DNA of 64,000 nt, from positions 3,091,501-3,155,500 of the forward strand of contig NZ_CP060295.1 of NCBI RefSeq assembly GCF_014302995.1, read 5' to 3'. This stretch comes from Variovorax sp. PAMC26660 (lineage in GTDB: Bacteria > Pseudomonadota > Gammaproteobacteria > Burkholderiales > Burkholderiaceae_C). A program made the position numbers and the translations under genes. Shown piece after piece: positions 53,386-62,246 of the stretch. The notes beneath the pieces are model-generated. The model did not search any database. It saw only the letters and a program-made list of their open reading frames with translations, and was not told the DNA's origin. The stretch's first letter is position 1; each line of letters begins with the position of its first letter.

Positions 53386-55908
53386 ATGGGCACCACCGCA
53401 TCGACCGCGCGCAAGGCACTGGCGCGCTACCACGGCAAGCGCGATTTCTCGCGCACGCCGGAGCCCCGAACGGGCGGCAGCACGGGCAAGCGCGTGCTGT
53501 CCTTCGTCATCCAGAAGCACCACGCGAGCCACCTGCACTACGACTTCCGGCTCGAACTCGACGGCACGCTCAAGAGTTGGGCCGTGCCCAAGGGGCCTTG
53601 CCTTGATCCGACGGTGAAACGCATGGCCGTGCACGTGGAAGACCATCCGATCTCGTACGCGGATTTCGAGGGCACCATCCCGCCGAAGCAGTACGGCGCC
53701 GGCACCGTGATCGTCTGGGACCGCGGCGACTGGCTGCCCGATGGCGATGCGCGCAAGGCACTCGCGGCCGGCAAGCTCAAGTTCGAGCTGCGCGGCGAGA
53801 AGCTGAATGGCCACTGGACACTGGTGCGCATGCACGGCAAGGGCGATGAAAAGCACGAGCCGTGGCTGCTCATCAAGGAGCGTGACGGCGAGGCGCGTGC
53901 GCTCGCCGACTACGACGTGCTCGAAGAACAGCCCTCGAGCGTGCTGACCGGGCGCGGCGTGGACGAGGTGAGCAGTCCTCCGAAGAAAGTGGCGGCCAAG
54001 GCGCCCGCCAAGAAGGCAGCGGCAAAGAAGCCAGCAAACAAGCCTGCAACAAAGACCGCGCTGCCCGCGACCCTGCAGCCCCAACTCGCCACCTTGGCCG
54101 CGTCACCGCCGGCCTCGCCCGACGACTGGCTCTACGAACTCAAGTTCGACGGCTACCGCCTGCTCACGCGCATCGAGAAAGGCAAGGTCCGCTGCTTCAC
54201 CCGCAACGGCCACGACTGGACCGCGAAGCTGCCCACGCTGGCGAAGGCATTGGCCCAGCTCCCCACCGACTCGGCCTGGCTCGACGGCGAGATCACGGTC
54301 GAGGGCGAGAACGGCGCGCCCGACTTCCAGGCGCTGCAGAACGCCTTCGACAGCGGCGCGACGTCGTCCATCGTCTATTGGCTGTTCGACGCGCCCTTTC
54401 TCGATGGCGATGACTTGCGTGATGCGCCGGTCGAAGTGCGGCGCGCGCAGCTCGCCCGCCTGCTCGGCAAGAAGCCACCCGCGCCACTGCGCCTGAGCGA
54501 TACCTTCGACGCTTCGCCGCACGACCTGCTCGCGTCGTCCGCACGCATCGGCTTCGAGGGCATCGTCGGCAAGCGCAAGGGCTCGGCCTATGTGTCGCGT
54601 CGCTCGCCCGACTGGATCAAGCTCAAGAACCAGCAGCGGCAGGAGTTCGTGATCGGCGGCTACACGGCGCCCAAGGGATCGCGTGCGGGCTTCGGCGCTT
54701 TGCTGCTGGGTGTGCACGATGAAGCTACCGGGCGCCTGCGTTACTGCGGCAACGTGGGCACGGGCTTCGATGCCGGCCGGCTTGTCGATATCAAGGCCAG
54801 GCTCGACAAGCTGGCCACCGACGACTGCCCCTTCGCGCCGATACCGCGCGGCGTGAAGGCCCGGTGGGTCCAACCCACGCTGGTGGCCGAGGTGTCCTTC
54901 GGCGAATGGACGCGCGAAGACCGCGTGCGCCAGGCGGTGTTCCAGGGGCTGCGCGCCGACAAGCCGGCGCGCGAGATCCAGCGTGAGCGAGCGCAGCCAG
55001 CAAAGAAGAAGAAAGGACCCGCGACCGCCATGGCTCAAAAAATCACTCATGCCGACCGCGTGATCGACGCGCAAAGCGGCATCACCAAGGGCGAACTCGC
55101 GACCTACTACGAGAGCGTCGCCAAGCTCATACTGCCGCATCTGCGCGGCCGGCCCGTGTCGCTGGTGCGTGCACCGGAAGGCGTGGGCGGAGAGTTGTTC
55201 TTCCAGAAGCACGTGCAGGGCCGCGAGATTCCCGGCGTGCACCTGCTCGATCCCGCGCTCGATCCGGGCCACGAGCCGCTGCTGCAGATCGACACGAAGC
55301 AGGGTCTGCTCGGCGCCGCGCAGATGAATGTGATCGAACTGCACACCTGGAACGCGACTTCGCGCGCCATCGGCAAGCCCGACCGCATGACCTTCGACCT
55401 CGACCCCGGCGAAGGCGTGGCGTGGCCGCAGATCCAGGAAGCCGCTTTGCTGGTGCGTACGCTGCTCGACGAACTGGGCCTGCCGTCCTTCCTCAAGACC
55501 AGCGGCGGCAAGGGCCTGCATGTGGTCGTGCCGATCCGGCGGCGGTACGACTGGGACACCGTCAAGGGCTTCTCGCAGGCCGTGGTGGCGCATCTGGCGC
55601 AGACGATTCCGGAGCGCTTCGTCGCCAAGAGCGGGCCGCGCAATCGCGTGGGGAAGGTCTTTGTCGACTACCTGCGCAACGGCTTCGGTGCCACCACCGT
55701 CAGCGCATGGTCGGCGCGTTCGCGGCCGGGGCTTGGTGTGTCGGTGCCGCTGGGGTGGGACGAATTGCCTGCGTTGACCAGCGCCGCGCAGTGGACCGTG
55801 ACCAACGTGGGCGAGCGCTTCGAGATCGGCAACAAGCCCTGGGCCGCGATGGAGCGCAGCCGCGAGGGGCTGGCCGCTGCGATGAAGACGCTGGGCTACA
55901 ACAAGTAG
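53386..55908 (+). CDS. ligD: ATP-dependent DNA ligase D (phosphoesterase-ligase-polymerase)
   Basis: Multifunctional end-joining enzyme, 840 aa, in the order PE, ligase, polymerase. The N-terminal 3'-phosphoesterase domain (~35-190) carries HHASHLHYDFRLELDG with catalytic His. A Lys/Ala linker (~200-230) leads to the ligase domain with the adenylated Lys in DWLYELKFDGYRLL (Lys 253) and DWIKLKNQQRQEFVIGG. The C-terminal primase-like polymerase (~545-840) has DLDPGEGVAWPQ (metal-binding Asp pair) and KTSGGKGLHVVVPI. It pairs with ku, so the two form a complete bacterial NHEJ module. ATG 53386. Confidence 0.96.
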   Translation: MGTTASTARKALARYHGKRDFSRTPEPRTGGSTGKRVLSFVIQKHHASHLHYDFRLELDGTLKSWAVPKGPCLDPTVKRMAVHVEDHPISYADFEGTIPPKQYGAGTVIVWDRGDWLPDGDARKALAAGKLKFELRGEKLNGHWTLVRMHGKGDEKHEPWLLIKERDGEARALADYDVLEEQPSSVLTGRGVDEVSSPPKKVAAKAPAKKAAAKKPANKPATKTALPATLQPQLATLAASPPASPDDWLYELKFDGYRLLTRIEKGKVRCFTRNGHDWTAKLPTLAKALAQLPTDSAWLDGEITVEGENGAPDFQALQNAFDSGATSSIVYWLFDAPFLDGDDLRDAPVEVRRAQLARLLGKKPPAPLRLSDTFDASPHDLLASSARIGFEGIVGKRKGSAYVSRRSPDWIKLKNQQRQEFVIGGYTAPKGSRAGFGALLLGVHDEATGRLRYCGNVGTGFDAGRLVDIKARLDKLATDDCPFAPIPRGVKARWVQPTLVAEVSFGEWTREDRVRQAVFQGLRADKPAREIQRERAQPAKKKKGPATAMAQKITHADRVIDAQSGITKGELATYYESVAKLILPHLRGRPVSLVRAPEGVGGELFFQKHVQGREIPGVHLLDPALDPGHEPLLQIDTKQGLLGAAQMNVIELHTWNATSRAIGKPDRMTFDLDPGEGVAWPQIQEAALLVRTLLDELGLPSFLKTSGGKGLHVVVPIRRRYDWDTVKGFSQAVVAHLAQTIPERFVAKSGPRNRVGKVFVDYLRNGFGATTVSAWSARSRPGLGVSVPLGWDELPALTSAAQWTVTNVGERFEIGNKPWAAMERSREGLAAAMKTLGYNK

Positions 55909-55923
55909 CGGCCTCTTGGTATT

Positions 55924-56037
55924 TCTCCCTCCCCCGCTGGGGGAGGGTTGGGGTGGGGGCACGACGGCCTCAACCAAAGCGCGGCGCCTGATCGAAGGCC
56001 TGCCCCCATCCCAGCCTTCCCCCGGAAGGGGAAGGAG
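55924..56037. repeat. GC-rich composite palindrome
   Basis: A perfect 9-bp hairpin CCCTCCCCC-GCT-GGGGGAGGG (55927-55947) begins the element, a second hairpin CCTTCCCC/GGGGAAGG lies at 56015-56035, and an outer stem pairs 55946-55960 with 56002-56016 with two mismatches. It fills the gap between convergent ligD and the transglutaminase-like gene and could terminate both. Related GC-rich palindromes occur widely in Burkholderiales (general knowledge, not checked here). Confidence 0.7.
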
Positions 56038-56048
56038 CAAAGCCAGAG

Positions 56049-56867
56049 CTACTGCAGCACTTCTTCCGTCGTCACATCAAAACGCTGCAGCGTGTTCGCC
56101 CCGAACACCATCGTGATCGGCACATCGGCCGCATCGCGTCCGCGCGCCAGCACCACGCGGCCGATGCGTGGCGTGTTGTGGCGCGCATCGAAGGTGTGCC
56201 AGCGGTTGCCCAGGTACACCTCGAACCATGCGCTGAAGTCCATCGGATAGCGCACCGGCGGAATGCCGATGTCGCCGAGGTAGCCCGTCACGTAGCGCGC
56301 CGGAATGTTCATGCAACGGCACAGCGTGATCGCCAGGTGCGCGAAGTCGCGGCACACGCCGGTGCCCTCGCGATAGCCTTCGAGCGCGGTGCGCGTGGCG
56401 CGTGCATTCTGGTAGTCGAAGCGCAGGTGCCGGTGCACGAAGTCGCAGATCGCCTGCACGCGAGACCAGCCCGGCGGCACGTTCGAGAAATTCGCCCAGG
56501 CGAACTGCAGCAGCTCGCTGTCGACTTCACAGTAGCGGCTCGGCAGCACGAACGGCAAGGTCGATACCGGCAGGTCCGCCGCCGCGTGCTCCAGAGCCCC
56601 CAGGTCCACCGGATCGGGCCAACCGGTGTCGTACACCACCGCATGGTTGCGCAGCCGCACGCTGCTCACGCCAAAGGGCACATGCACCCGAGCACAGTGG
56701 TTGTCGAAGTTGTCCTTGTAATGGTCGGTCACCAGCGGCGGGCTGATGGTGATGTGCTCGCTGCCCTGCAGGTCCGCCGTGCGCGACGGATGCACCTGCA
56801 GCATGTAGATCAACGCCGTGGGGGCGGTGACGCCGAGTTCGATGTCGAAACCGATCCTGATCTGCAT
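56049..56867 (-). CDS. Transglutaminase-like cysteine peptidase-fold protein
   Basis: 272-aa transglutaminase-core protein with an N-terminal beta domain. The catalytic Cys is in GTGVCRDFAHL (Cys 172). In this subfamily the next motif is expected to carry His (DFHAWFEAY type); here it reads MDFSAWFEVYL, with Ser 212 in its place, followed by RWHTFDARHN with His 224 and Asp 227. Activity may therefore be altered or use another His. Seen throughout: RVQAICDFVHRHLRFDY and RIGRVVLARGRDAADVP. Target unknown. It converges with ligD and is divergent from the katE unit. Confidence 0.88.
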   Translation of the reverse strand: MQIRIGFDIELGVTAPTALIYMLQVHPSRTADLQGSEHITISPPLVTDHYKDNFDNHCARVHVPFGVSSVRLRNHAVVYDTGWPDPVDLGALEHAAADLPVSTLPFVLPSRYCEVDSELLQFAWANFSNVPPGWSRVQAICDFVHRHLRFDYQNARATRTALEGYREGTGVCRDFAHLAITLCRCMNIPARYVTGYLGDIGIPPVRYPMDFSAWFEVYLGNRWHTFDARHNTPRIGRVVLARGRDAADVPITMVFGANTLQRFDVTTEEVLQ

Positions 56868-57189
56868 GGCGTTCTTTCTTTCTTCCCTGGGGTGATCCGG
56901 GTGATTGCGCCCGGTGCGCGAGACACAGTGAAGACAGCAAGCACGATTGATGCCGCCTTCTGCCCCATGCTATGCGACACGCCCCTGAACGTCGCGCGGC
57001 CAGGACGCCCGAAGCTGCGTAGGCCGCCGCGATGCGCTGTCGGCGCGCTCCTACTGCGCACTCGCTCCTTCTCCCACAGAGGGGGGAGGGCGGCCACTAC
57101 GGTTGGCGGCCCGCGCGAAACATAACCTTGCATTTCGCTTGCAAACCCCGCCACCGCGCGCCGGTCCGTCTGTTTCCTTGGAGGGAATC
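56868..57189. promoter_or_regulatory. Divergent intergenic region upstream of katE
   Basis: 322 bp between divergent starts. It holds a CTCC-rich/GGGG-rich imperfect hairpin (about 57058-57090) and near 57130-57145 an inverted TTGCA-7 bp-TGCAA pair 45 bp before the small membrane gene. These are candidate promoter or regulator elements for the katE unit; no clear OxyR or RpoS consensus was identified by eye. Confidence 0.35.
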
Positions 57190-57339
57190 ATGGAGATTTC
57201 ATCGCTTTTCGACTCGCTCACCACCGCGTGGGGCGACGAGATCCTTGTCTGGGCCGTCGCCGCCGTTGCGGGATGCATCTGCCTGATCGCGTTGGTGAAC
57301 GTGCTCGACATGTTCCTCGACAGCAACGAAGCGGGCTGA
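57190..57339 (+). CDS. Small membrane protein upstream of katE
   Basis: A 49-aa protein with one transmembrane helix (ILVWAVAAVAGCICLIALV at ~22-40), preceded by a short amphipathic segment (EISSLFDSLTTAWGDE) and ending DMFLDSNEAG. A CTTGGAGGGA ribosome site precedes the ATG by 6 bases. katE starts 11 bp after its stop, so the two should share a transcript. No family recognised; function unknown. Confidence 0.7.
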   Translation: MEISSLFDSLTTAWGDEILVWAVAAVAGCICLIALVNVLDMFLDSNEAG

Positions 57340-57350
57340 GCGCCCTCCCC

Positions 57351-59558
57351 ATGAAAGATTCCAGGTCCACGATGACGCCACAGAACAAGGCCGCCGCAGG
57401 CCGCCGCGCCAGCACCGCCAAGACGGGTGACGGCAGCAACGCCAAGCAGCAGCAGCTCGAAGGCTTTACCGTCGAACATCCGTCGACCCTGACCACCAAC
57501 CAGGGTCTGCAGATTCCGGACAACCACAACTCGCTCAAGGCCGGCGTGCGCGGGCCCACGCTGCTCGAAGACTTCATCCTGCGCGAGAAGATCACGCACT
57601 TCGACCACGAGCGCATTCCCGAGCGTGCCGTGCATGCGCGCGGCTCTGCGGCGCATGGCTACTTCCAGGTCTACAAGTCGATGTCGCAGTTCACCTGCGC
57701 CGACTTTCTTCAGGACCCCGACCAGAAGACGCCCGTTTTCGTGCGCTTCTCGACCGTGGCCGGCTCGCGCGGATCCGCCGATACGGTGCGCGACGTGCGT
57801 GGCTTTGCCGTCAAGTTCTACACCCGCGAAGGCAACTACGACCTTGTGGGCAACAACATTCCGGTGTTCTTCATCCAGGACGCGATGAAGTTTCCCGACC
57901 TCATTCACGCCGTGAAGCCCGAGCCGCACCACGAGATGCCGCAGGCCGCGAGCGCGCACGACACCTTCTGGGACTTCGCCTCGCTGATGCCCGAGAGCAC
58001 CCACATGCTGATGTGGGCCATGAGCGACCGCGCCATTCCGCGCAGCCTGCGCATGATGGAAGGCTTTGGCGTCCACACCTTTCGCTTCATCAACGGCCGC
58101 GGCGAGAGCCACTTCGTGAAGTTCCACTGGAAGCCCAAGCTCGGCATCCACGGCCTGGTGTGGGATGAAGCACAGAAGATCGCCGGCAAGGACGCCGACT
58201 TCCATCGCCGCGACCTGTGGGAAGCCATCGAGAACGGCGACTTCCCTGAATGGGAACTCGGCGTGCAGATCATTCCGCAGGACAAGGAGCATTCGCTCGG
58301 CTTCGACCTGCTCGACCCCACCAAGCTCATTCCCGAGGAAATGGTGCCCGTGCAGAAGATCGGCAAGCTGGTGCTCAACCGCAACCCCGACAACTTCTTT
58401 GCCGAGACCGAGCAGGTGGCCTTCCACCCCGGCCACGTGGTGCCCGGCATCGACTTCAGCAACGACCCGCTGCTGCAGGGGCGCCTGTTCTCGTACACCG
58501 ACACGCAGATCTCGCGCCTGGGCGGTGCCAACTTCCACGAACTGCCGATCAACAAGGCCGTGTGCCCGTTCCACAACATGCAGCGCGACGGCATGCACCG
58601 CCAGAGCATCGCGCGCGGCCAGGTGGCTTATGAGCCCAATACGCTGGGCAGCGGCACCGAGTTTCGTGTCGATGGGGGCAGCAACGGCTTTCAGTCGTTC
58701 CCCGAAGAGATCGATCCGCCGAAGGTGCGCCGGCGCAGCCCTTCGTTCGACGACCATTTCACTCAGGCGCGCCTGTTCTTCAACAGCCAGAGTGCGGCCG
58801 AGAAGGAACACATCGTCGCGGCCTTCCGCTTCGAGCTGTCGAAGCTCGAAGTGCCGGCGATTCGCCAGCGCATGGTCGACAACCTCGCGCACGTGGACGA
58901 GAAACTTGCGCGCCGCGTGGCCGAGCCGCTGGGCATCGGCGAGCCCGATGCCAAGGCCGCCGCAGGCCGTGCCGGTTTTCGCGACCACCGCATCGCGCTG
59001 CCGATCGACGAGTCGCCGGCGCTGAGCATGGCCGACACCGGCGACGGCTCGATCCGCACACGCAAGATCGCGATCCTCGTGGCCGATGGCGTCGATTCCG
59101 CTTCGCTCAAGCCGATCCGCGATGCGCTCGAACAGGCGGGTGCGCAATGCAAGGTGGTGGGCCCGAAGCTCGGCACCGTGGCCAGCGCGTCCAAGCGGCA
59201 GATCGATGTCGACATGACGTTCTCGAACACGCCCTCGGTGATGTTCGACGCGGTGCTGGTGCCGGCCGGCGCCGACAGCGCGGCCGCGATGGCGGCAACA
59301 GGCGATGCGGTGCACTTCGTGCTGGAGGCCTACAAGCACTGCAAGGCGATCTGCACGGTGGGCGAGGGCGTGCAATTGCTCTCGACGCTGGGCATCGGCG
59401 CGGACAGCGACGCGCCCTCGGGTGTCGTCGTGGCCGCCACGCCGGTCACCAACCTGGGCGACAGCACGGCCGCCACGCAGATCGCGCACGATTTCATCGC
59501 GGCGATCGCCAAGCATCGGCACTGGGACCGGGCGAACATCGACGCGGTACCGGCCTAG
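57351..59558 (+). CDS. katE: Monofunctional catalase HPII type
   Basis: Decomposes hydrogen peroxide. 735 aa, the large-subunit class with a C-terminal DJ-1/flavodoxin-like domain. The catalase core begins ~45 (TTNQGLQIPDNHNSLKAG); catalytic His 95 is in RAVHARGSAAHGYF and Asn in the RDVRGFAVKFYT / NIPVFFIQDA region; the heme Tyr is in RLFSYTDTQISRLG. The C-terminal domain (~580-735) begins RKIAILVADGVDSASL. It follows the 49-aa membrane gene by 11 bp and overlaps the MocR gene by 4 bp at the 3' end. Confidence 0.97.
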   Translation: MKDSRSTMTPQNKAAAGRRASTAKTGDGSNAKQQQLEGFTVEHPSTLTTNQGLQIPDNHNSLKAGVRGPTLLEDFILREKITHFDHERIPERAVHARGSAAHGYFQVYKSMSQFTCADFLQDPDQKTPVFVRFSTVAGSRGSADTVRDVRGFAVKFYTREGNYDLVGNNIPVFFIQDAMKFPDLIHAVKPEPHHEMPQAASAHDTFWDFASLMPESTHMLMWAMSDRAIPRSLRMMEGFGVHTFRFINGRGESHFVKFHWKPKLGIHGLVWDEAQKIAGKDADFHRRDLWEAIENGDFPEWELGVQIIPQDKEHSLGFDLLDPTKLIPEEMVPVQKIGKLVLNRNPDNFFAETEQVAFHPGHVVPGIDFSNDPLLQGRLFSYTDTQISRLGGANFHELPINKAVCPFHNMQRDGMHRQSIARGQVAYEPNTLGSGTEFRVDGGSNGFQSFPEEIDPPKVRRRSPSFDDHFTQARLFFNSQSAAEKEHIVAAFRFELSKLEVPAIRQRMVDNLAHVDEKLARRVAEPLGIGEPDAKAAAGRAGFRDHRIALPIDESPALSMADTGDGSIRTRKIAILVADGVDSASLKPIRDALEQAGAQCKVVGPKLGTVASASKRQIDVDMTFSNTPSVMFDAVLVPAGADSAAAMAATGDAVHFVLEAYKHCKAICTVGEGVQLLSTLGIGADSDAPSGVVVAATPVTNLGDSTAATQIAHDFIAAIAKHRHWDRANIDAVPA

Positions 59559-61081
59559 CCGGACCGTGACACTTCTGCAATAACCCGCGCCATGTGCCGC
59601 CCCAGCCCGTCGGCCCGCTCGACAGGCATGCCCGCATAGCCGAGCACGAAGCCGTTGTAGCGTGAGCCGTCGGTGCCCGGAAGACAGAACGGGCTCAGCG
59701 GCCGCAGGCCCAGTCCCTGCACTCGCGCGGCGCGGCTCACGGCCACGTCGGAGACCGGCGCCTCGAGCCGCGCCGACAAGTGCATGCCACCCGCACCGCC
59801 CGAGACGGTGACCACGCCCTGCAGGTGCCGCTTGAGCGCAGCCTGCAAAGCCTCACGACGCTGCGCATAGAGCTGCCGCATGCGGCGCAGATGCAGGGTG
59901 AACTGCCCGCTTTCGATGAAGTCTGCCAGCGCAATCTGCTCCGCGAGCCGGCCGCGCATGCCGCCGGTGGCGATCGCGCCGAGCCATGCTGTCGACAACG
60001 TGGCGGGCACGACGGTGAAGCCCAGGCGAAGTGCGGGAAACAGCGTCTTGCTGAAGGTGCCGACGTAGACCACCGGCGCGTGCGCATCCAGCCCCTGCAC
60101 GGCAGACAGCGGAATCCCGTCGCTGCGGAATTCGCTGTCGTAGTCGTCCTCGACCAGCCACGCACCGGCCTCGCGCGCCTGCCGGAGCAACGCCAGCCGT
60201 CGCTCGAGGCTCATCATGGCGCCCAGCGGGTATTGGTGCGAAGGCGTGATGTAGATCAGCTTCGGCGGCGTGCGGTGCCAGTCCACGGTGCGTGGCGCCA
60301 GGCCTTCGGAATCGACGGCGATGGGCACCAGCCGGAGGTCGGCTGCCTGGAACGCGGCGCGAGCGCCCGGATAGCCGGGGTTCTCGATCCAGGCTGTATC
60401 ACCCCCATCGGCCAGCATGCGGGCGCACAGATCCAGGCTGCCCTGGGATCCGTCGGAGATGAACACCTGCGCCGCCTCGCACCGCACGCCGCGCGACACG
60501 CGCAGGTATTGCGCAATCGCTTCTCGCAGTCGCAGATGGCCTTGCCCGGGCGCATAGCCCAGCTGCGGCACCTCGGTCTGGCGCCAGGCCCGCTCCATGC
60601 AGCGCCGCCACGCGGCCAGCGGAAATTCGTTCAGCGCGGGCGTGCCGGGCCAAAGGGGCAGCAAATGGTTCGTGTCGTTCTGTTCGCCTTGAAGGGGAGC
60701 CGCACGGCGGGCCAGCGGTGGCGCCAGTGGGCGCTGCGCGTCATGCGCGGTTCCCGTGCCGCGGCCATGGAGAGGTGACAGGCCCAGGCGCACAACGACG
60801 GTGCCGTGACGGGTGCCGACCAGGAATCCCTCCGCCGCCAAATGCTCGTAGGCATAGAGCACGGAATTGCGGGCCATGCCGAGTTCTTCGGCCAGGGCGC
60901 GCGTAGAAGGAAGCCGGGCGCCCTCCGCGATCTTTCCGCCGAGGATCGCCCACCGGAGGCAGGCGTACAACCGGTGCTGGCGGGTGGCAGGGCCTTGCGG
61001 GCCTTCGCGCGCGAAGGCGGCGAGCAGGGCGAGATGGTCCACGGTGGCTCCATCGAATGGGGGTTGAGTGGGTCTATGCAT
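59555..61081 (-). CDS. MocR/PdxR-type regulator (GntR HTH + aminotransferase)
   Basis: 508-aa transcription factor with an N-terminal GntR-type winged helix (~35-105: LYACLRWAILGGKIAEGARLPSTRALAEELGMARNSV) and a PLP-binding class I aminotransferase domain that has become an effector sensor. The PLP Lys is in YVGTFSKTLFPALRLGF (~344), with IYITPSHQYPLG and VEDDYDSEF. It is divergent from the EamA exporter (63-bp gap) and probably controls it. The overlap with katE is 4 bp. Confidence 0.94.
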   Translation of the reverse strand: MHRPTQPPFDGATVDHLALLAAFAREGPQGPATRQHRLYACLRWAILGGKIAEGARLPSTRALAEELGMARNSVLYAYEHLAAEGFLVGTRHGTVVVRLGLSPLHGRGTGTAHDAQRPLAPPLARRAAPLQGEQNDTNHLLPLWPGTPALNEFPLAAWRRCMERAWRQTEVPQLGYAPGQGHLRLREAIAQYLRVSRGVRCEAAQVFISDGSQGSLDLCARMLADGGDTAWIENPGYPGARAAFQAADLRLVPIAVDSEGLAPRTVDWHRTPPKLIYITPSHQYPLGAMMSLERRLALLRQAREAGAWLVEDDYDSEFRSDGIPLSAVQGLDAHAPVVYVGTFSKTLFPALRLGFTVVPATLSTAWLGAIATGGMRGRLAEQIALADFIESGQFTLHLRRMRQLYAQRREALQAALKRHLQGVVTVSGGAGGMHLSARLEAPVSDVAVSRAARVQGLGLRPLSPFCLPGTDGSRYNGFVLGYAGMPVERADGLGRHMARVIAEVSRSG

Positions 61082-61144
61082 GATGCCACCGGATGTCTAC
61101 GCTCACGGGACCTCTTTCCGTTCTCTATCTCCTTCCGACAGCCA

Positions 61145-62104
61145 ATGCCTCCTTCCGCCACGCCTTCCCGGCACAGCACCGCCCTCGCATCGAAGTCTCC
61201 GCGCGGCGCCTTCTGGCTGCTGGGCCTGGTGGCCATCGTTTGGGGCATCAATTGGCCGATCGGCAAGGCCATGCTCGTGCACGTGCCGCCGGTGTGGACC
61301 GTGGCGCTACGAACCGCCGTGGGTGCGCTGGCGGTTCTCGTGCTGTGCGTGCTGACACGGCGGCTGGTGCTGCCGCGGCGCGCGGACATTCCGGTCATCT
61401 TGAGCGTGGGCGTGTTGCACATGACGGCGTTCTCCGTGCTGTGCAGCCTGGGTCTGCAGCATGTGTCGGCCAGCCGTTCGGTGGTGCTGGCCTACACGAC
61501 GCCGTTGTGGGTCGTGCCTGGCGCGTGGCTGCTGCTTGGGGAGGCGCCCACGCGCTGGCGGCTGCTCGGCGCGGGCCTCGGCCTGGCGGGGCTCGTGCTG
61601 ATCTTCAATCCGCTCACCTTCGACTGGCACGACCGGCGTGCCGTGACCGGCAACGTGGCGGTGTTGCTGGCCGCGTTGTGCTGGGCTGCAAGCATCCTCT
61701 ACGTGCGGGTACACAAGTGGGTCACGCCGCCCTTCGAGCTGGTGTTCTGGCATGCGCTGCTGGCCAGCTGCCTGTTGCTGCCGATGGCCGTGGCGATCGA
61801 AGGCGTTCCGCACATCGCGTGGAGTGCGGTGCTGGTGTCGCAGTTGCTCTACGGCGGACTGTTCGGCATTGCGCTGGCTTACTGGGCCATGACCACGGTC
61901 AATCGCACGCTGCCGGCCACGACGACATCGCTCGGCCTGCTGGGTGTTCCGGTGGTCGGCATCGCCTGTTCGGCGGCGGCGCTGCGGGAACCCGTCGGCG
62001 CGGCGTTGTTGATGGCGCTGCTGCTCATCCTCGGCGGCATCGTGTTGGGGATGGTGCGGACATCGACGCAGATCGGGCAGGGCGGAGCGGGCATGCGGCC
62101 GTAG
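61145..62104 (+). CDS. EamA-family (DMT) exporter
   Basis: 319-aa inner-membrane transporter with ten predicted helices in two EamA repeats (AIVWGINWPIGKAMLVHVPP in the first, LLAALCWAASILYVRVHK in the second). Substrate is unknown, but divergence from a MocR regulator suggests a metabolite whose pathway uses PLP-like sensing. ATG 61145 gives the usual length; the preceding in-frame stretch lies opposite the MocR gene. Confidence 0.92.
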   Translation: MPPSATPSRHSTALASKSPRGAFWLLGLVAIVWGINWPIGKAMLVHVPPVWTVALRTAVGALAVLVLCVLTRRLVLPRRADIPVILSVGVLHMTAFSVLCSLGLQHVSASRSVVLAYTTPLWVVPGAWLLLGEAPTRWRLLGAGLGLAGLVLIFNPLTFDWHDRRAVTGNVAVLLAALCWAASILYVRVHKWVTPPFELVFWHALLASCLLLPMAVAIEGVPHIAWSAVLVSQLLYGGLFGIALAYWAMTTVNRTLPATTTSLGLLGVPVVGIACSAAALREPVGAALLMALLLILGGIVLGMVRTSTQIGQGGAGMRP

Positions 62105-62246
62105 TTCTTTTGCGCTAGACCGTATTGCGAATAGGCGCGGAGGGTACCCCCTCCTAGACTTTCCCCACGAGGCCTGAACGGCGCGCACTTTCGCCGCGTC
62201 GACCGCCCGCTTCCGGCGGGCGCATGGGCCGCGCGCGGGGGATCCA

